Positions 1 to 8,157 of a stretch of 64,000 bases of DNA are shown piece after piece. Under the pieces are notes generated by a model. That model was not told where the DNA came from and ran no database searches. It worked only from the letters and a program-made list of their open reading frames with translations. This stretch comes from Sphingomonas sp. CL5.1 (lineage in GTDB: Bacteria; Pseudomonadota; Alphaproteobacteria; Sphingomonadales; Sphingomonadaceae). The DNA lies in NCBI RefSeq assembly GCF_013344685.1, contig NZ_CP050137.1, positions 558,001 to 622,000 of the forward strand, read 5' to 3'. Position numbers and translations under genes: made by a program. Numbering within the stretch: position 1 is the stretch's first letter; each line of letters begins with the position of its first letter.

Positions 1-1
1 C

Positions 2-481
2 CGGAAGGAGTCGGCCGCCCCGCACCACAAGGAAACCACCGCCGAGCCGGTGCGCCATGTGACACGAAACGGATATGACTACGAGATCGACGCGGGCGGA
101 CGGACACGAAAGGTTTCGGGCGACCTCGATACTACACAAACCCCACTCCGCTCCCGCACAGCGCAGGTACAGGCCGGCGGAAGCGATCGGCGGTCGAGCG
201 ATGACGGCGGTCATTATATCGCGGCTCGTTTCAACGGACCGACCGACGCGTTCAACCATTTCGCACAGGATGCGAACTTCAATCGCGGTCGCTATCGCGC
301 GCTGGAGGATGAATGGGCGCGAGACAAAAAAACGGGGAATAGCGTTTTCGTCAAAATTATGCCGGTCTATAAGGGAACTTCACAACGCCCCTCATCTCTC
401 AACATCTGGTTCACCGTCAACGGTCATCTTAAAAGCGCCAAATTGCCCAACGAGAGTGGGAAGATCCAGCATGAAAAATAA
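2..481 (+). CDS. Polymorphic toxin C-terminus, DNA/RNA non-specific endonuclease domain (5' truncated)
   Basis: The reading frame is open to the left edge, so only the last 159 residues are visible; an internal GTG at 50 is probably not the true start. After a linker of low complexity comes a stretch with the layout of the Endonuclea_NS_2 family (the YeeF-type nuclease toxin domain): a DGGHYIA motif with the candidate catalytic His at about nt 212, then N-rich segments (NHFAQDANFNRGRY), a conserved E, and a C-terminal part with VYKGTSQRP. Such domains sit at the ends of secreted or contact-delivered toxins and degrade target nucleic acid. The stop overlaps the next gene by 11 nt, the usual toxin-immunity coupling. 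The delivery domain lies outside the window. Family call moderate to good; the host toxin class is unknown. Confidence 0.7.
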   Translation, partial: RKESAAPHHKETTAEPVRHVTRNGYDYEIDAGGRTRKVSGDLDTTQTPLRSRTAQVQAGGSDRRSSDDGGHYIAARFNGPTDAFNHFAQDANFNRGRYRALEDEWARDKKTGNSVFVKIMPVYKGTSQRPSSLNIWFTVNGHLKSAKLPNESGKIQHEK

Positions 482-899
482 CGAAACTGAACATCTGCTA
501 GTCAAGATCGGCCACATCCTTGCAGTGGATACCGAATACCCGCCTGATGGCACGCTCCTTTATGCGAGGCTGGATCACGCCTACGTATCACCCGCCATCT
601 TCAAACATCTCGGCAATCAAATTCTATATCGCTGGCCTGACCTCGATGCTCTTGGCGACGCGCTGCTCGAATTGTGGGAGGCGCAGGACTCCGAACCACG
701 TTGGGCGGAAATCGAATATCTCGTCGAGAACGGCCGTTTTACCGCCACCTACATCTATCCCGACGAGATCGATCCCGAGGACGACGATACATTCAACCGC
801 CGTGATCGAATCGTGCGGAAATATTTCGGGGACAAGCCGATCGTCTATCCGCCCTTCCCGCCCGATGATAACGATGGCGCGCCGACCTACGAGCTATAG
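471..899 (+). CDS. Putative immunity protein, YezG/DUF600-like
   Basis: This 142-aa acidic protein starts at an ATG inside the last codons of the upstream nuclease toxin. Its pattern (central LGDALLELWEA, then WAEIEYLVENGRFTATYIYP, an acidic DPEDDD loop, a basic R-rich segment and a hydrophobic tail) resembles the DUF600/YezG antitoxin family. That family neutralises YeeF-type nuclease toxins carrying the same domain as the upstream gene. The acidic surface fits a DNA-mimic-like inhibitor, which is inference. Its 3' end overlaps the convergent acetyltransferase gene by 6 nt. Function is inferred from family likeness and position; no catalytic motif is expected. Confidence 0.65.
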   Translation: MKNNETEHLLVKIGHILAVDTEYPPDGTLLYARLDHAYVSPAIFKHLGNQILYRWPDLDALGDALLELWEAQDSEPRWAEIEYLVENGRFTATYIYPDEIDPEDDDTFNRRDRIVRKYFGDKPIVYPPFPPDDNDGAPTYEL

Positions 900-1349
900 C
901 GCCAGCGTCATGAAGCGGTTGTGCGGGCTGGCCGGGTAGCCGCCGTAGGCCGGGCAGTCGGCGAATCCGGCCGCCTCATACATCCGGTTCGCCGCGTCGA
1001 ACATCGGCGCGGTGCCGGTTTCGAGGCTCACCCGCGCGAAGCCATGCGCCCGCGCCTGCGCGATAAGCTGCGTGAGGATCGCTCGCGCCACGCCGCGCCG
1101 CAGGTGGGTGGGAGCGGTGCGCATCGACTTGATCTCGGCATGGTCCGCATCGAGCCAGCGCAGCGCGCCGATGCCGAGCAGTTCCTCGCCCTCCCACATC
1201 GCCCAGAAATCGATGTCCGGGCGGTCGAGCGCCGCCGCGTCCAGCGCATGGGCATTGTCCGCCGGGGTGGAGCCGCGCGCGTCCGCAAGGTGATGCGCGA
1301 TCAGCGCGCGGACGCGCGGATCATCCAGCCCGCCCGCGCGCAACTCCAT
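894..1349 (-). CDS. GNAT family N-acetyltransferase
   Basis: A 151-aa single-domain GNAT protein that would transfer acetyl from acetyl-CoA to an unknown amine. The acetyl-CoA pyrophosphate-binding loop is visible as HLRRGVARAIL, preceded by the beta-4 strand (AEIKSMRTAP) and followed by the conserved NRMYEAAGF helix. The segment FARVSLETG and the ending resemble the YsnE/PaiA-like group, but the substrate cannot be read from sequence. It is the last gene of a minus-strand run with the carboxypeptidase (5-nt gap) and the DUF4136 lipoprotein, and meets the immunity gene tail to tail. Confidence 0.85.
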   Translation of the reverse strand: MELRAGGLDDPRVRALIAHHLADARGSTPADNAHALDAAALDRPDIDFWAMWEGEELLGIGALRWLDADHAEIKSMRTAPTHLRRGVARAILTQLIAQARAHGFARVSLETGTAPMFDAANRMYEAAGFADCPAYGGYPASPHNRFMTLAL

Positions 1350-1353
1350 CGCG

Positions 1354-2475
1354 TCAAATCTCGTCGATCATGCCCGCCAGCGTCTCCAGGCACGAGACGG
1401 CGAGGCGGCGCGATCGTTCGGGGCTCCAGCCGAATTCGGCATCCGGGTTGGGCGCGTGATCCTTGAACGGCATCTCAAGCGTCACCGACACCGCGCCGAA
1501 CCGCTCGGCGAGCTGGTTGGTCGACATGGAGAGATTGGCCTTGCCCGGCGCCGATTTCTCATAACCCTTCTCGGTCTGGAAATCGGGCGTCGCGGCGGCG
1601 AGCCGGCGGCCGAAGTCCTCGAACTTCGCGCCCTGCGCGTCGGTCCTCGAGGGGATGCCCTCGAACCCGGCGATGAAATTGGCGGCGATCGCCTCGTCGC
1701 CGTGCACGTCCATCGCGAAAGCGACCCCGGTCGCGTCCATCGCCTTCAGCACGCACAGCACCTCGGGGCTGCGCTCGGGGGTCGGCGCGTGCCATTCGCG
1801 GTTGAGGTTCACCCCGGCCGCGTTGGTGCGCAGATGGCCGCGCCGCGTGCCGTCCGGGTTCATGTTCGGCACGCCATGGACGGTCGCCTTCGCCAGCAGG
1901 TCGCGCGCGGCGTCCCCGATCAGCCAGTCGAGCGCGCCGTCCATCCACCATTCGGCCATCGATTCGCCGGGATGCTGGCGGGCGTAGAGCCACACCTGCT
2001 TCGCGCCATTGCCCAGCGTGAAGCAGTCGATCGGCTGCCCATCGAGGCTGAGGCCAAGCTCGCGATGCACCACGCCCGGCTTCGCCGCGATGCGCGCGAT
2101 CAGATCGGCGTGCATCTCCATCGTATAGGGCGCGAAATAGGCGAACCACGCGACCTGCCCGCCCTCCCCGACATCGCCCGTCCAGTCGAATTCCAGCACA
2201 CCCTTGCCGTAGCGCGTCGGGATCAGCCGCCACGCTCGCCGGTCGGTCGAGACGCGCGCCTGATAACCCGGCCAGCCGAGCGGATAGGCCGAATCGCCGG
2301 CGTTGAGGATGCGGAACGTCACCCGCTTTCCCGCCAGCCCCGCTGCGCGGAAATAGAACCATTGGTAGAAGTCGGACCGGTGATCGCGGACGATCTCCAG
2401 ATCGACCCGATTCCCGTGGATGGCGACCAGACGGATATTGCCGCCATCGAAGGCGGAGTTGATGGTGAGGGTCAT
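1354..2475 (-). CDS. M14 family metallocarboxypeptidase
   Basis: Zinc carboxypeptidase-like protein of 373 aa, cytosolic by lack of a signal peptide. The N-terminal ~120 residues form the beta-sandwich typical of the cytosolic carboxypeptidase (M14D/CCP-like) group. The zinc-binding HxxE is in the RQHPGES motif, the third ligand His is in DVHGDE, and the NPDG and NLNREW substrate-side motifs are present; the catalytic Glu is probably in SVTLEMP. The ATG at 2475 is preferred over an upstream frame extension because it overlaps the upstream lipoprotein stop by 4 nt (ATGA) and starts a clean strand (MTLTINSAF). The substrate is unknown; related enzymes trim C-terminal residues or peptidoglycan peptides. 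Confidence 0.88.
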   Translation of the reverse strand: MTLTINSAFDGGNIRLVAIHGNRVDLEIVRDHRSDFYQWFYFRAAGLAGKRVTFRILNAGDSAYPLGWPGYQARVSTDRRAWRLIPTRYGKGVLEFDWTGDVGEGGQVAWFAYFAPYTMEMHADLIARIAAKPGVVHRELGLSLDGQPIDCFTLGNGAKQVWLYARQHPGESMAEWWMDGALDWLIGDAARDLLAKATVHGVPNMNPDGTRRGHLRTNAAGVNLNREWHAPTPERSPEVLCVLKAMDATGVAFAMDVHGDEAIAANFIAGFEGIPSRTDAQGAKFEDFGRRLAAATPDFQTEKGYEKSAPGKANLSMSTNQLAERFGAVSVTLEMPFKDHAPNPDAEFGWSPERSRRLAVSCLETLAGMIDEI

Positions 2476-3080
2476 TTCACCTCGATAGTCCGCCCGCTCT
2501 CGCCGGGGAACCCCGTGAACAACGCATGGGCGAGCCGCTCGGCGATCGCCTGCGTATCGACATTCGGCACGCTGGTGTCGGTCAGCGACTGCGCCTGCCC
2601 CTCCCACACCGCGTCCGCGCCGTGGCGGATGCGCACCGACAGCTCGGTGACGATGCCGACGCGGTCGCGCTGGCCGCCGACCGGGAAGCTGACGCCTCCG
2701 CCCAGCCCCACGCCGCCGCCGCGCCCGCCGCTGAACGAGCCGCCGCCGATGCCGATCGTGAAGGGCGAGCGCTTCGGCGGCAGCGCCCGCTCGGCACGGC
2801 TGAAGGAGACGGTGGCGAGATATTCGCCAGGCTGCCCCGGCGGCGGGCTGGTGTAGCCGGCGCGCAGCAGCTCCGCCTCCACGGCGGCGGCATAGGTCTT
2901 ATATTCGATGCTGGCGACCGATCCGCCGGGCAGCGGTTCCACCGTAATCGTGCCGCGCGACGCCATCGCGTCATAATGGAAGCGCGAAACCTGCACGGGA
3001 AAGGATGTGGGCGCGGTCGCACATCCGGCCAGCCCCGTCGCCGCCAGCCCGATCGTCGCCGCCACCATCTTCCTGCGCAT
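2472..3080 (-). CDS. DUF4136-like lipoprotein
   Basis: A 202-aa secreted protein with a positively charged N-terminus, a hydrophobic stretch and a lipobox LAGC (Cys20), so it should be lipidated and membrane anchored. The mature part starts with FPVQVSRFHY and contains the alternating segments common to DUF4136 proteins, which are uncharacterised envelope lipoproteins. A Gly-rich segment lies around residues 112-135. It is first in a two- or three-gene minus-strand operon, overlapping the carboxypeptidase start by 4 nt. Function unknown. Confidence 0.75.
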   Translation of the reverse strand: MRRKMVAATIGLAATGLAGCATAPTSFPVQVSRFHYDAMASRGTITVEPLPGGSVASIEYKTYAAAVEAELLRAGYTSPPPGQPGEYLATVSFSRAERALPPKRSPFTIGIGGGSFSGGRGGGVGLGGGVSFPVGGQRDRVGIVTELSVRIRHGADAVWEGQAQSLTDTSVPNVDTQAIAERLAHALFTGFPGESGRTIEVK

Positions 3081-3139
3081 GCCTCGAATCCTCTGTATCT
3101 GCGATACCTTAACGCACGGGCTTCGTCGCGCGCTCCGGC

Positions 3140-3168
3140 TTGACTTGCAAGGCCCCTCGCACTAGGCG
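3140..3168 (+). promoter_or_regulatory. Candidate housekeeping promoter of rpmJ
   Basis: TTGACT at 3140-3145 and TAGGCG at 3163-3168 are separated by 17 bp, with the start codon of rpmJ about 44 nt downstream. The same arrangement (TTGACG, 17 bp, TAGGGG) precedes rpmB at 29053, which supports a shared RpoD-type promoter. Predicted by eye only. Confidence 0.5.
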
Positions 3169-3211
3169 GCCACCCTTTCACAAGAACCCGTTTTCAAGAA
3201 GCGAATCCACC

Positions 3212-3337
3212 ATGAAGATCCGCAATAGCCTCAAGTCGCTCAAGGACCGGCATCGCGACAACCGCGTGATCCGCCGTCGCGGCCGTACCTACGTCATCAA
3301 CAAGACGAATCGCCGTTTCAAGGCCCGCCAGGGCTGA
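3212..3337 (+). CDS. rpmJ: 50S ribosomal protein L36 (bL36)
   Basis: A 41-aa, very basic protein ([19 protein letters not shown]...) matching bL36 of the alternative, longer type found in alphaproteobacteria. It lacks the four zinc-binding Cys/His residues of the zinc-ribbon form, so it is the zinc-independent version. L36 packs against 23S rRNA in the large subunit. It is monocistronic with its own promoter, and the HAD gene begins 25 nt later. The ATG at 3212 gives the canonical length. Confidence 0.97.
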   Translation: MKIRNSLKSLKDRHRDNRVIRRRGRTYVINKTNRRFKARQG

Positions 3338-3362
3338 TCCGTCACGGGGCGGACGGCGAATC

Positions 3363-3977
3363 ATGCCCGGCCCCGCCAGCGTCGTCTTCGACGTTGGGCA
3401 CGTCCTGTACGATTGGGACCCGCGCGTCCTTTATCAGCGCCTCATCCCCGATGATGAGGCGCTTGACGTGTTCCTCGGCGAGATCTGCACGCGGGAATGG
3501 CATTTCCAGCACGATCGCGGCCGCGATTTCGCGGAGACCTCGGCGGAGCTGATCGCGCGCCATCCCGATCATGCCGATCTGATCGCCGCCTGGGGGCCGC
3601 GCTTCGCCGAGCAGATACCAGGGCCGATGCCGGGGATGCCCGCGCTGGTCGCCGATCTCGATTCGGCGGGTGTGCCGCTCTATGCGATCACCAATTTCAG
3701 CCACGAATTCTTCCCGCCGTTCCGCGTTCGGGAAGCCGCGCTGTTCGATCGCTTCCGCGATATCGTCGTGTCGGGCGAGGAAAAGCTGATGAAGCCGGAT
3801 GCGGCGATCTACCGCCTCGCGCTCGATCGATTCGGGATCGCGGCGGCGGACGCGGTGTTCGTCGACGACCGGCAGGCCAATGTCGACGGCGCCGCGGCGG
3901 TGGGGATGCACGCGCTGCTGTTCACCGACGCGGACCGGCTGCGCGGCGACCTGCGCACGCTCGGCTTCGCGATTTAA
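3363..3977 (+). CDS. HAD-superfamily hydrolase (subfamily IA)
   Basis: A 204-aa cytosolic phosphatase-like protein. HAD motif I is VVFDVGHVLYDW (nucleophile Asp; second Asp replaced by Gly as in YihX-like members), motif II is the TN pair in YAITNFS, motif III is the Lys in EEKLMKPD, and motif IV is VFVDDRQANVDGA. A small helical cap lies between motifs I and II. The family hydrolyses small phosphomonoesters such as sugar or nucleotide phosphates; the substrate is not deducible. It follows rpmJ closely and may be co-transcribed with it. Confidence 0.9.
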   Translation: MPGPASVVFDVGHVLYDWDPRVLYQRLIPDDEALDVFLGEICTREWHFQHDRGRDFAETSAELIARHPDHADLIAAWGPRFAEQIPGPMPGMPALVADLDSAGVPLYAITNFSHEFFPPFRVREAALFDRFRDIVVSGEEKLMKPDAAIYRLALDRFGIAAADAVFVDDRQANVDGAAAVGMHALLFTDADRLRGDLRTLGFAI

Positions 3978-4076
3978 CGGGTCACCGCCCGGCGCATGTT
4001 TGTGCTTGCGCTCGCGCCAAAGACAGCCTAGCGCGGCTTCACCGGGAGTTATGTTATCCTATCACATGGAGTTGTG

Positions 4077-6224
4077 ATGCGGGCCTCATTGCTTTCCGGT
4101 ATCGCTTTTCTCGCCCTGGCCGTTCCTTCGATCGCTCACGCGGAGGACAGTCCGCCGACCGATAGCGGCGCAAGCGCGACACCCAAGGACATCGTCGTCA
4201 CCGCGCAGAAGCTGGATGAGGCGCGCGCGCATATCCAGCCGAGCCTCGGCGCGACCAGCTACGGCGTCACCAGCGCGGCGATCAAGGACCTGCCGGGCGG
4301 CGACAACCAGCAGTTCAACCAGATCCTGCTGCAACTGCCCGGCGTGGTGCAGGACGGCTTCGGCCAGTTCCACGTCCGCGACGACCACAACGGCCTGCAA
4401 TATCGCATCAACGGCACCGTGCTGCCGGAGGGGCTGGCGGTGTTCGGGCAGACGCTCTCCCCGCGCCTCGTCAACAAGGTAGACCTGCTGACCGGCGCGC
4501 TGCCTGCGCAATACGGGCTGCGCAGCGCCGGCATCATCGACATCACCACCAAGAGCGGGATGTTCAACAACGGCGGCACGGTCTCGATCTACGGCGGCAG
4601 CCACGACACGATCGAGCCGAGCTTCACCTATGGCGGATCGAGCGGCCAGACGAATTATTTCGTCTCGGGCGACTATCGCCACGACGCGCTGGGGATCGAG
4701 AGCGTCGACGGACGCTCCAACCCGATCCACGACGACACCGATCAATATCAGGCGTTCGCCTATGTCGACCACATCATCGGCGAGCATGATCGGGTGTCGT
4801 TCGTCGGCGGCTATTCGAACCAGTGGTTCCAGATTCCCAATCCCGGCGGGTTGCAGCCGGACGGGACGTGGACGATCGGCGGCCAGTCCACCTATCCCAG
4901 CGAGAAATTGAACGAGCGCCAGCTCGAGCGCACCGGCTTCGGCCAGTTGAGCTGGCTGCATGACGACGAGCCGCTGACCGTTCAGGCATCGGTCTTCGCG
5001 CGTTATTCCTCGCTTGCCTACCGCCCCGACGTGACGGGCGAATTGCTCTATAACGGGCAGGCGCAGGCGGCGTTCAAGCAGGACCTCGCGCTAGGCGGGC
5101 AGGTCGACGGGGTGTATCATCTCGGCAGCGCGCATACGCTGCGTGGTGGCCTGCTGCTGATCCACGACCACAGCACCAGCGACACCACCACCCATGTCTT
5201 CCCGGTCGACGACGGTGCGCAGACCGGCGAGCCGTTCGCGATCATCGACAAGAGCGGCGCCAATGCGACGACCGTCAGCGCGTATCTTCAGGACGAATGG
5301 AAGCTCACGCCGACGCTGACGCTCAATTATGGCGCGCGCTACGACCGGTTCGCCGGCTATCGCACCGAAGACCAGATCAGCCCGCGCGCCAATCTGGTGT
5401 GGCAACCCGATTCATCGCTGACCGTCCACGCCGGCTATGCGCGCTATTTCGTCCCGCCGCCGTTCGAACTGGTCGGCTCCGCCAGCATAGACGAGCTGAC
5501 GGGCACCAGCGCGGAGCCGGCGATCACGCAGAACTCCACCCCTTATGCCGAGCGGCAGCATTATTTCGACGTGGGTTTCCAGGCGAAGCCGTCCAGCTCC
5601 TTCACTTATGGCGTGGATGCCTATTACCGCATCTCGGAGAACCTGATCGACGAGGGGCAGTTCGGCGCGCCGATCATCCTGACGCCGTTCAACTATGCGC
5701 GCGGCCGGATCGGCGGAGTCGAGGCGAACATGGCCTATTCGCACGGCGGCTGGAACGCTTATGCCAATTTCGCGGCGGCCAAGGCGAAGGGGCGCGGCAT
5801 CGTCTCCAGCCAGTTCAGCTTCGATCCCGACGAGCTGGCCTATATCGCCAATCACTACATCTATCTCGACCATGACCAGACCTACACCGGCTCGGCCGGC
5901 GTGACCTATACGTGGAAGCACGGCGCGCTGGCGCAGACGTCACTGGGCGGATCGATGATGTACGGATCGGGCCTGCGCACCGGGCTGGAGCTGCCCGACG
6001 GCAGCCAAGTGCCGAACGGCGCACATCTCGACGGCTATGCCCAGTTCAACCTGTCCGCGAGCCACCATTTCGCCGGGCCGAACCTCGACGTGCGGTTCGA
6101 TGTCATCAACGTGCTCGATCACGTCTATGAGATCCGCGACGGCGGCGGCGTGGGGGTCGGCGCGCCGCAATATGGCCCGCGCCGGGGATTCTTCGTGGGG
6201 GTGACCAAGACGTTCGGGGCGTAG
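4077..6224 (+). CDS. TonB-dependent outer-membrane receptor
   Basis: A 715-aa protein with a signal peptide ending near AHAEDS, a TonB-box-like DIVVTAQK at about residues 38-45, a plug domain (LPGGDNQQFNQILLQLPGV through a DITTKSG end) and a long beta-barrel of alternating aromatic strands ending in GFFVGVTKTFGA, the C-terminal signature of outer-membrane barrels. It should import a scarce ligand using TonB/ExbBD energy. Neighbours give no clue to the ligand, and no Fur box was recognised. ATG 4077 is preferred over GTG 4074 because GGAG lies 5 nt upstream of it. Confidence 0.93.
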   Translation: MRASLLSGIAFLALAVPSIAHAEDSPPTDSGASATPKDIVVTAQKLDEARAHIQPSLGATSYGVTSAAIKDLPGGDNQQFNQILLQLPGVVQDGFGQFHVRDDHNGLQYRINGTVLPEGLAVFGQTLSPRLVNKVDLLTGALPAQYGLRSAGIIDITTKSGMFNNGGTVSIYGGSHDTIEPSFTYGGSSGQTNYFVSGDYRHDALGIESVDGRSNPIHDDTDQYQAFAYVDHIIGEHDRVSFVGGYSNQWFQIPNPGGLQPDGTWTIGGQSTYPSEKLNERQLERTGFGQLSWLHDDEPLTVQASVFARYSSLAYRPDVTGELLYNGQAQAAFKQDLALGGQVDGVYHLGSAHTLRGGLLLIHDHSTSDTTTHVFPVDDGAQTGEPFAIIDKSGANATTVSAYLQDEWKLTPTLTLNYGARYDRFAGYRTEDQISPRANLVWQPDSSLTVHAGYARYFVPPPFELVGSASIDELTGTSAEPAITQNSTPYAERQHYFDVGFQAKPSSSFTYGVDAYYRISENLIDEGQFGAPIILTPFNYARGRIGGVEANMAYSHGGWNAYANFAAAKAKGRGIVSSQFSFDPDELAYIANHYIYLDHDQTYTGSAGVTYTWKHGALAQTSLGGSMMYGSGLRTGLELPDGSQVPNGAHLDGYAQFNLSASHHFAGPNLDVRFDVINVLDHVYEIRDGGGVGVGAPQYGPRRGFFVGVTKTFGA

Positions 6225-6233
6225 GCGCGTCCC

Positions 6234-7688
6234 TCAGCCGTATCCCTTCAACTCGTCGCCGACCAGCCGCACCACGTGCAGCACGTTGGTCGAGCCGGGG
6301 GTACGGAAGGGGACGCCCGCCATCACCACCACGCTGTCGCCGGCCGCCGCGATGCGGTGGCGCAGCGCCATGCGCTTCGACTTGGCGACCATCTCCTCGA
6401 ATGATTCGACGTCGCGGGTGTGCGCGGCATGGACGCCCCACAGGATGCCCAGCCGCCGCGCCGTCTCCAGCTTCGGGGTCAGCACCAGCAGCGGCACCGA
6501 GGGCCGCTCGCGCGCGACGCGCCGCGCGGTGGAGCCGGAGGTAGTGAAGCAGATGATCGCCTTGGCCGAAACGGTGCGGGCGATGTTCTTCGCCGCCTCC
6601 GCCAACGCGTCGGCGGTGGTGGGATCGGGCCGCATCTCGGTGAAGTGGACGCGATCGCCGTGCATCGGGTCGCGCTCCACCGCCTCGCCGATCGCGTTCA
6701 TCATCGCGACCGATTCGATCGGCCAGTCGCCCGCCGCGCTCTCCGCCGACAGCATGATCGCATCCGCCCCGTCATAGATCGCGGTGGCGACGTCGGACAC
6801 CTCGGCGCGAGTCGGCGTCGGGGACTTTATCATCGATTCGAGCATCTGCGTCGCCACCACCACCGGGCGGCCCATGCGGCGCGACACCTCGACGATGCGC
6901 TTCTGGAGCGGCGGCACCGATTGCGGCGGCAGCTCGACGCCGAGATCGCCGCGCGCGACCATCACGCCGTCGCACATCTCGACGATCTCCTCCAGCCGCT
7001 CGATCGCCGCCGGCTTCTCGATCTTGGCGAGCAGCGCTGCCTTGCCGCCGATCAGCCGCCGCGCATCGGCCAGATCCTCCGGCCGCTGGACGAAGCTGAG
7101 CGCGATCCAGTCCACCCCCTGCTCGCAGGCGAAGGCGAGGTCGCTGCGGTCCTTCGCGGTCAGCGCCGCCATCGGCACCACCACGTCGGGCACGTTCAGT
7201 CCCTTGCTGTCGCTGAGCGGCCCGCCGACCTCGACGACGGTGACGATCCGGTCCGGGTCATGCTCCACCACGCGCAGCACCAGCTTGCCGTCGTCCAGCA
7301 GCAGTCGCGCGCCCGGCGCGATCGCGGCGAAAATCTCGCGATGCGGGAGCTGGACGCGCGTCGCGTCGCCCGGCGCCGCATCGCGATCGAGCACGAAGGT
7401 CGCGCCATGCTCCAGCACCACCCGCCCGCCGGCGAAGCGCCCGACGCGCAGCTTCGGCCCCTGCAGGTCGGCGAGGATCGTCGTCGGACGGCCGAACTTC
7501 TTCTCCAGCGCGCGGATCGCGGCGATCATCGGGATCTTCGATTCCTGGTCGCCGTGGCTCATGTTGATGCGAAAGGCGTCCGCCCCCGCCTCGAACAGCG
7601 CGGCGATCATTTCGGGCGTGTTGCTCGCCGGCCCGAGCGTGGCCAGCACGCGGACCTTCCGGCTGCGGGGGCTGATCGCTCTGGTCAT
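6234..7688 (-). CDS. pyk: Pyruvate kinase
   Basis: A 484-aa glycolytic enzyme that transfers phosphate from phosphoenolpyruvate to ADP. Visible family features are the N-terminal barrel start VRVLATLGPAS, RINMSHG, ILADLQGPKLR, the catalytic Lys in LLAKIEKP, the Mg-binding MVARGDLGVELP signature, and the C-terminal allosteric domain with FTTSGSTARR. Length is normal for the family. It is convergent with the TonB receptor gene (9-nt gap) and divergent from the DUF1244 gene. Confidence 0.98.
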   Translation of the reverse strand: MTRAISPRSRKVRVLATLGPASNTPEMIAALFEAGADAFRINMSHGDQESKIPMIAAIRALEKKFGRPTTILADLQGPKLRVGRFAGGRVVLEHGATFVLDRDAAPGDATRVQLPHREIFAAIAPGARLLLDDGKLVLRVVEHDPDRIVTVVEVGGPLSDSKGLNVPDVVVPMAALTAKDRSDLAFACEQGVDWIALSFVQRPEDLADARRLIGGKAALLAKIEKPAAIERLEEIVEMCDGVMVARGDLGVELPPQSVPPLQKRIVEVSRRMGRPVVVATQMLESMIKSPTPTRAEVSDVATAIYDGADAIMLSAESAAGDWPIESVAMMNAIGEAVERDPMHGDRVHFTEMRPDPTTADALAEAAKNIARTVSAKAIICFTTSGSTARRVARERPSVPLLVLTPKLETARRLGILWGVHAAHTRDVESFEEMVAKSKRMALRHRIAAAGDSVVVMAGVPFRTPGSTNVLHVVRLVGDELKGYG

Positions 7689-7758
7689 CCTGGTCCTCGT
7701 CCTGACTGGCCCGTTGGCTTAGAGGCTTTCGATGACCGATCAACCCAGGAGCACGACA

Positions 7759-8055
7759 ATGGACCCGATCGACGCGATCGACGACGCCACCGCCGCCGCC
7801 GCCTTCCGCCGGCTGGTGCGCCACCTGCGCCACCGCGACGATGCGCAGAACATCGACCTGATGGGGCTGGCCGGCTTCTGCCGCAACTGCCTGTCCGACT
7901 GGATCGGCGAGGCCGGCGGCCTCGAGCGCGAGGCGGCGCGCGCCGCGATCTACGGCATGCCCTATGCCGAATGGAAAACGCGCCACCAGCAGGAAGCAAC
8001 GCCGGAGCAATTGCGCCGGATGGAGGAGAGCGTGGCGAGGAACGCCGCGATCTGA
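7759..8055 (+). CDS. DUF1244 domain protein
   Basis: A 98-aa soluble protein of the DUF1244 family (SMc04008-like fold), recognised from FRRLVRHLRHR and the invariant NIDLMGLAGFCRNCLSDW. The two Cys of CRNC are conserved. No biochemical role is established. I chose the ATG at 7759 because an AGGAG lies 8 nt upstream and it matches family length; an upstream ATG at 7732 would add nine residues. It is divergent from pyk and may share its control region. Confidence 0.85.
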   Translation: MDPIDAIDDATAAAAFRRLVRHLRHRDDAQNIDLMGLAGFCRNCLSDWIGEAGGLEREAARAAIYGMPYAEWKTRHQQEATPEQLRRMEESVARNAAI

Positions 8056-8157
8056 TCGCCGCGCCCACGGGGCGGCTTGTCGAACCGGCCGGCTTTCCTC
8101 TAGCCTCTTCCTTCGGGAACGAAGGGATGCGGCGACGCATCCCGCCCGACCGGGAGA

